Shown here in pieces: positions 5,827-6,875 of a stretch of 6,875 bases of DNA. The notes beneath the pieces are model-generated. The model ran no database searches. It was not told the DNA's origin and was given only the letters and a program-made list of their open reading frames with translations. The DNA is taken from the NCBI GenBank assembly GCA_946487985.1, contig CAMLUY010000055.1, positions 1 to 6,875 on the forward strand, read 5' to 3'. Positions within the stretch are counted from its first letter, which is position 1, and every line of letters begins with the position of its first letter. Position numbers and translations under genes: made by a program. Source of the DNA: an uncultured Clostridia bacterium (GTDB lineage Bacteria; Bacillota; Clostridia; Christensenellales; UBA1242).

Positions 5827-5832
5827 TTAAAC

Positions 5833-6129
5833 ATGATAACAACAAAACAAAGAGCTTTTTTACGAGGGCTTGGCAATGCACTTGAACCTGTCATGCAAAT
5901 AGGCAAGGAAGGATTGACTGAAAATTCATTCAATACTATTGATGGGCTTTTAGAGGCGCGCGAACTTGTAAAAATAAAGGTGTTGAAAAACTCATCAATC
6001 GACATCAAGGATTGTATGAACCAAATTTGCGCAAAGCTATCGGCAGAACCTGTACAAGTTATTGGAAGCACAATAATTATTTATAGGAAATCGTCAAAAA
6101 AAGATTTCAAGCATATTGAGCTGATTTAA
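5833..6129 (+). CDS. yhbY: CRM-domain RNA-binding protein, ribosome assembly
   Basis: This single-domain protein of 98 residues belongs to the CRM/YhbY family, which associates with pre-50S particles. The domain fills most of the chain. TTKQRAFLRGLGNAL (3-17) is the first helix and turn. The conserved GKEG loop falls at 24-27 in QIGKEGLTEN. A helix-strand pattern follows with ARELVKIKVL (42-51), and the strand VIGSTIIIY (76-84) leads to the basic tail RKSSKK. Length is typical. It lies 73 bases after obg, a commonly conserved neighbour, and is likely co-transcribed with it, with a hairpin just before its ribosome binding site. Its stop codon is one base from the stop of the convergent right-edge gene, with no clear terminator between them. 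Confidence 0.93.
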   Translation: MITTKQRAFLRGLGNALEPVMQIGKEGLTENSFNTIDGLLEARELVKIKVLKNSSIDIKDCMNQICAKLSAEPVQVIGSTIIIYRKSSKKDFKHIELI

Positions 6130-6130
6130 A

Positions 6131-6875
6131 TTAAAGGATATTTTTTGCTTCAACCTTGTTGTTGTACTTTGGATTCAAATACGACACAAGTGCAAACAGC
6201 AAAAGAATTGAAGCAAAAATATAATAATATACATTCATTTTTACAAACAGGCTGGCAAAAAACAATACAAAGGCCGCGGCTATATAGCCCTTTGTTCTTG
6301 CGCGATTGAGGGAATATGCGGCAAGCGTTTTGAACTTTGATGTGCCAGTTTTTTTACTTTGAATTTTAATTTCAGGATAAAAATCATATTCTTTGTAAAG
6401 CAGGGAATAGCTGTCATATTTATTGAGCAGCAGGATTTCAATCTCATAACTTTTGGCAAGCGAGAATGTAGCGCTATCAATATCATTGCAGGGCACAACG
6501 ATTTTATCAGGGCAGTCTTTTTTGCAGCTTAGCACAATTTCAGAGAGGTCATCAGGCGAAAGATTCTTGTATTGTATTTTGGGGTAAAGAACAACCTTTG
6601 TGCCGTCATGATGGTTGAGCAAAATACAGCTTTTCTTTTTCACAACATTACTGTGACGGCTGCACGCAAGTTGATAGAAAAAATCAATGGGTTTTTGAGT
6701 GTCAGTAAGAGCAAAAAACATATTTTCTGCTTCTTCTTTTTCCTTCATTTTTAGCGAATTTTTTGCGCTGCTTTTTTTTGAAATAAAGTGAGACAACACT
6801 TGCAAAACTGCGGTTACAGCAAGCGCAATCAAGGCCGCAAGCCATGACTTGTCCACAAAAAAACGCAGCCATATG
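6131..6875 (-). CDS. Membrane protein of unknown function, 5' end outside window
   Basis: I do not recognise this gene. The frame is open from the stop at 6131-6133 to the right edge. A GTG at 6856-6854 could start a 241-residue protein, but no ribosome binding site precedes it and the frame continues with further hydrophobic residues, so the true start is probably beyond the window. Counting from the GTG, a membrane segment spans about 5-25. A basic, Lys-rich linker (27-42) and a soluble domain (about 55-165) follow, then a two-helix membrane hairpin (about 190-227) with a short KMN turn and a basic tail. The soluble part alternates strand and helix (KVVLYPK, SPDDLSEIVL, KIVVPCN, SATFSLAK, IEILLL), resembling the later half of Mrr-type nuclease folds. 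Lys93 fits the catalytic lysine, but the expected acidic or Gln residue two before it is Tyr91. An inactive, membrane-tethered Mrr-like domain is only a hypothesis. Confidence 0.7.
   Translation of the reverse strand, partial: IWLRFFVDKSWLAALIALAVTAVLQVLSHFISKKSSAKNSLKMKEKEEAENMFFALTDTQKPIDFFYQLACSRHSNVVKKKSCILLNHHDGTKVVLYPKIQYKNLSPDDLSEIVLSCKKDCPDKIVVPCNDIDSATFSLAKSYEIEILLLNKYDSYSLLYKEYDFYPEIKIQSKKTGTSKFKTLAAYSLNRARTKGYIAAAFVLFFASLFVKMNVYYYIFASILLLFALVSYLNPKYNNKVEAKNIL

Noticed and set aside
6098..6150. A-run and T-run around the convergent stops as a bidirectional terminator.
   Set aside because: The pairing is a long-range A-T match with mismatches and no GC-rich stem.
1..6875. Mobile element, CRISPR array, tRNA or rRNA, toxin-antitoxin or defence system.
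   Set aside because: I saw no transposase or integrase motifs, regularly spaced repeats, or RNA gene signatures, and the genes are mostly housekeeping.

Overview
The window looks like a chromosomal segment of a low-GC Gram-positive bacterium, most likely a member of the Bacillota and probably Clostridia-like. The reasons are AT-rich intergenic DNA, strong AGGAGG-type ribosome binding sites, the Obg-YhbY pair, and an EF2568-type cysteine desulfurase next to a DUF3343 protein. This placement is inferred from gene content and composition; no rRNA or marker search was possible. Nothing looks like a phage, IS element, CRISPR array, or RNA gene.

Layout, left to right. Positions 1-94 are AT-rich and hold two inverted repeats but no callable gene. 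A PLP-dependent cysteine desulfurase-family gene lies on the minus strand (95-1228). It is divergent from a short plus-strand DUF3343 gene (1297-1557), a putative Se/S carrier, and together they may form a small sulfur or selenium handling unit. A membrane-anchored lytic transglycosylase follows (1635-2174). It has no visible Shine-Dalgarno sequence, and its start lies inside an inverted repeat. A promoter that overlaps its stop codon then drives a roughly 100-nt foldable leader and the housekeeping run lysS (2313-3779), nth (3798-4433), obg (4491-5759) and yhbY (5833-6129), all on the plus strand. These encode lysyl-tRNA synthetase, endonuclease III, the ribosome-assembly GTPase Obg, and a CRM-domain ribosome-assembly RNA-binding protein. 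A minus-strand membrane protein of unknown function (6131 to the right edge, 5' end cut by the window) converges on yhbY with one base between the two stop codons.

The lysS-nth-obg-yhbY run mixes translation and ribosome biogenesis with base-excision repair. The usual rplU-rpmA genes are absent upstream of obg. The items most worth a second look are the structured lysS leader, the start-codon hairpin of the transglycosylase, a near-identical AT-rich palindrome on both sides of the desulfurase gene, the unusual G4/G5 motifs of Obg, and the possible inactive Mrr-like fold in the right-edge membrane protein. I see no clearly new multi-gene system. The main candidate for novelty is that last membrane protein.
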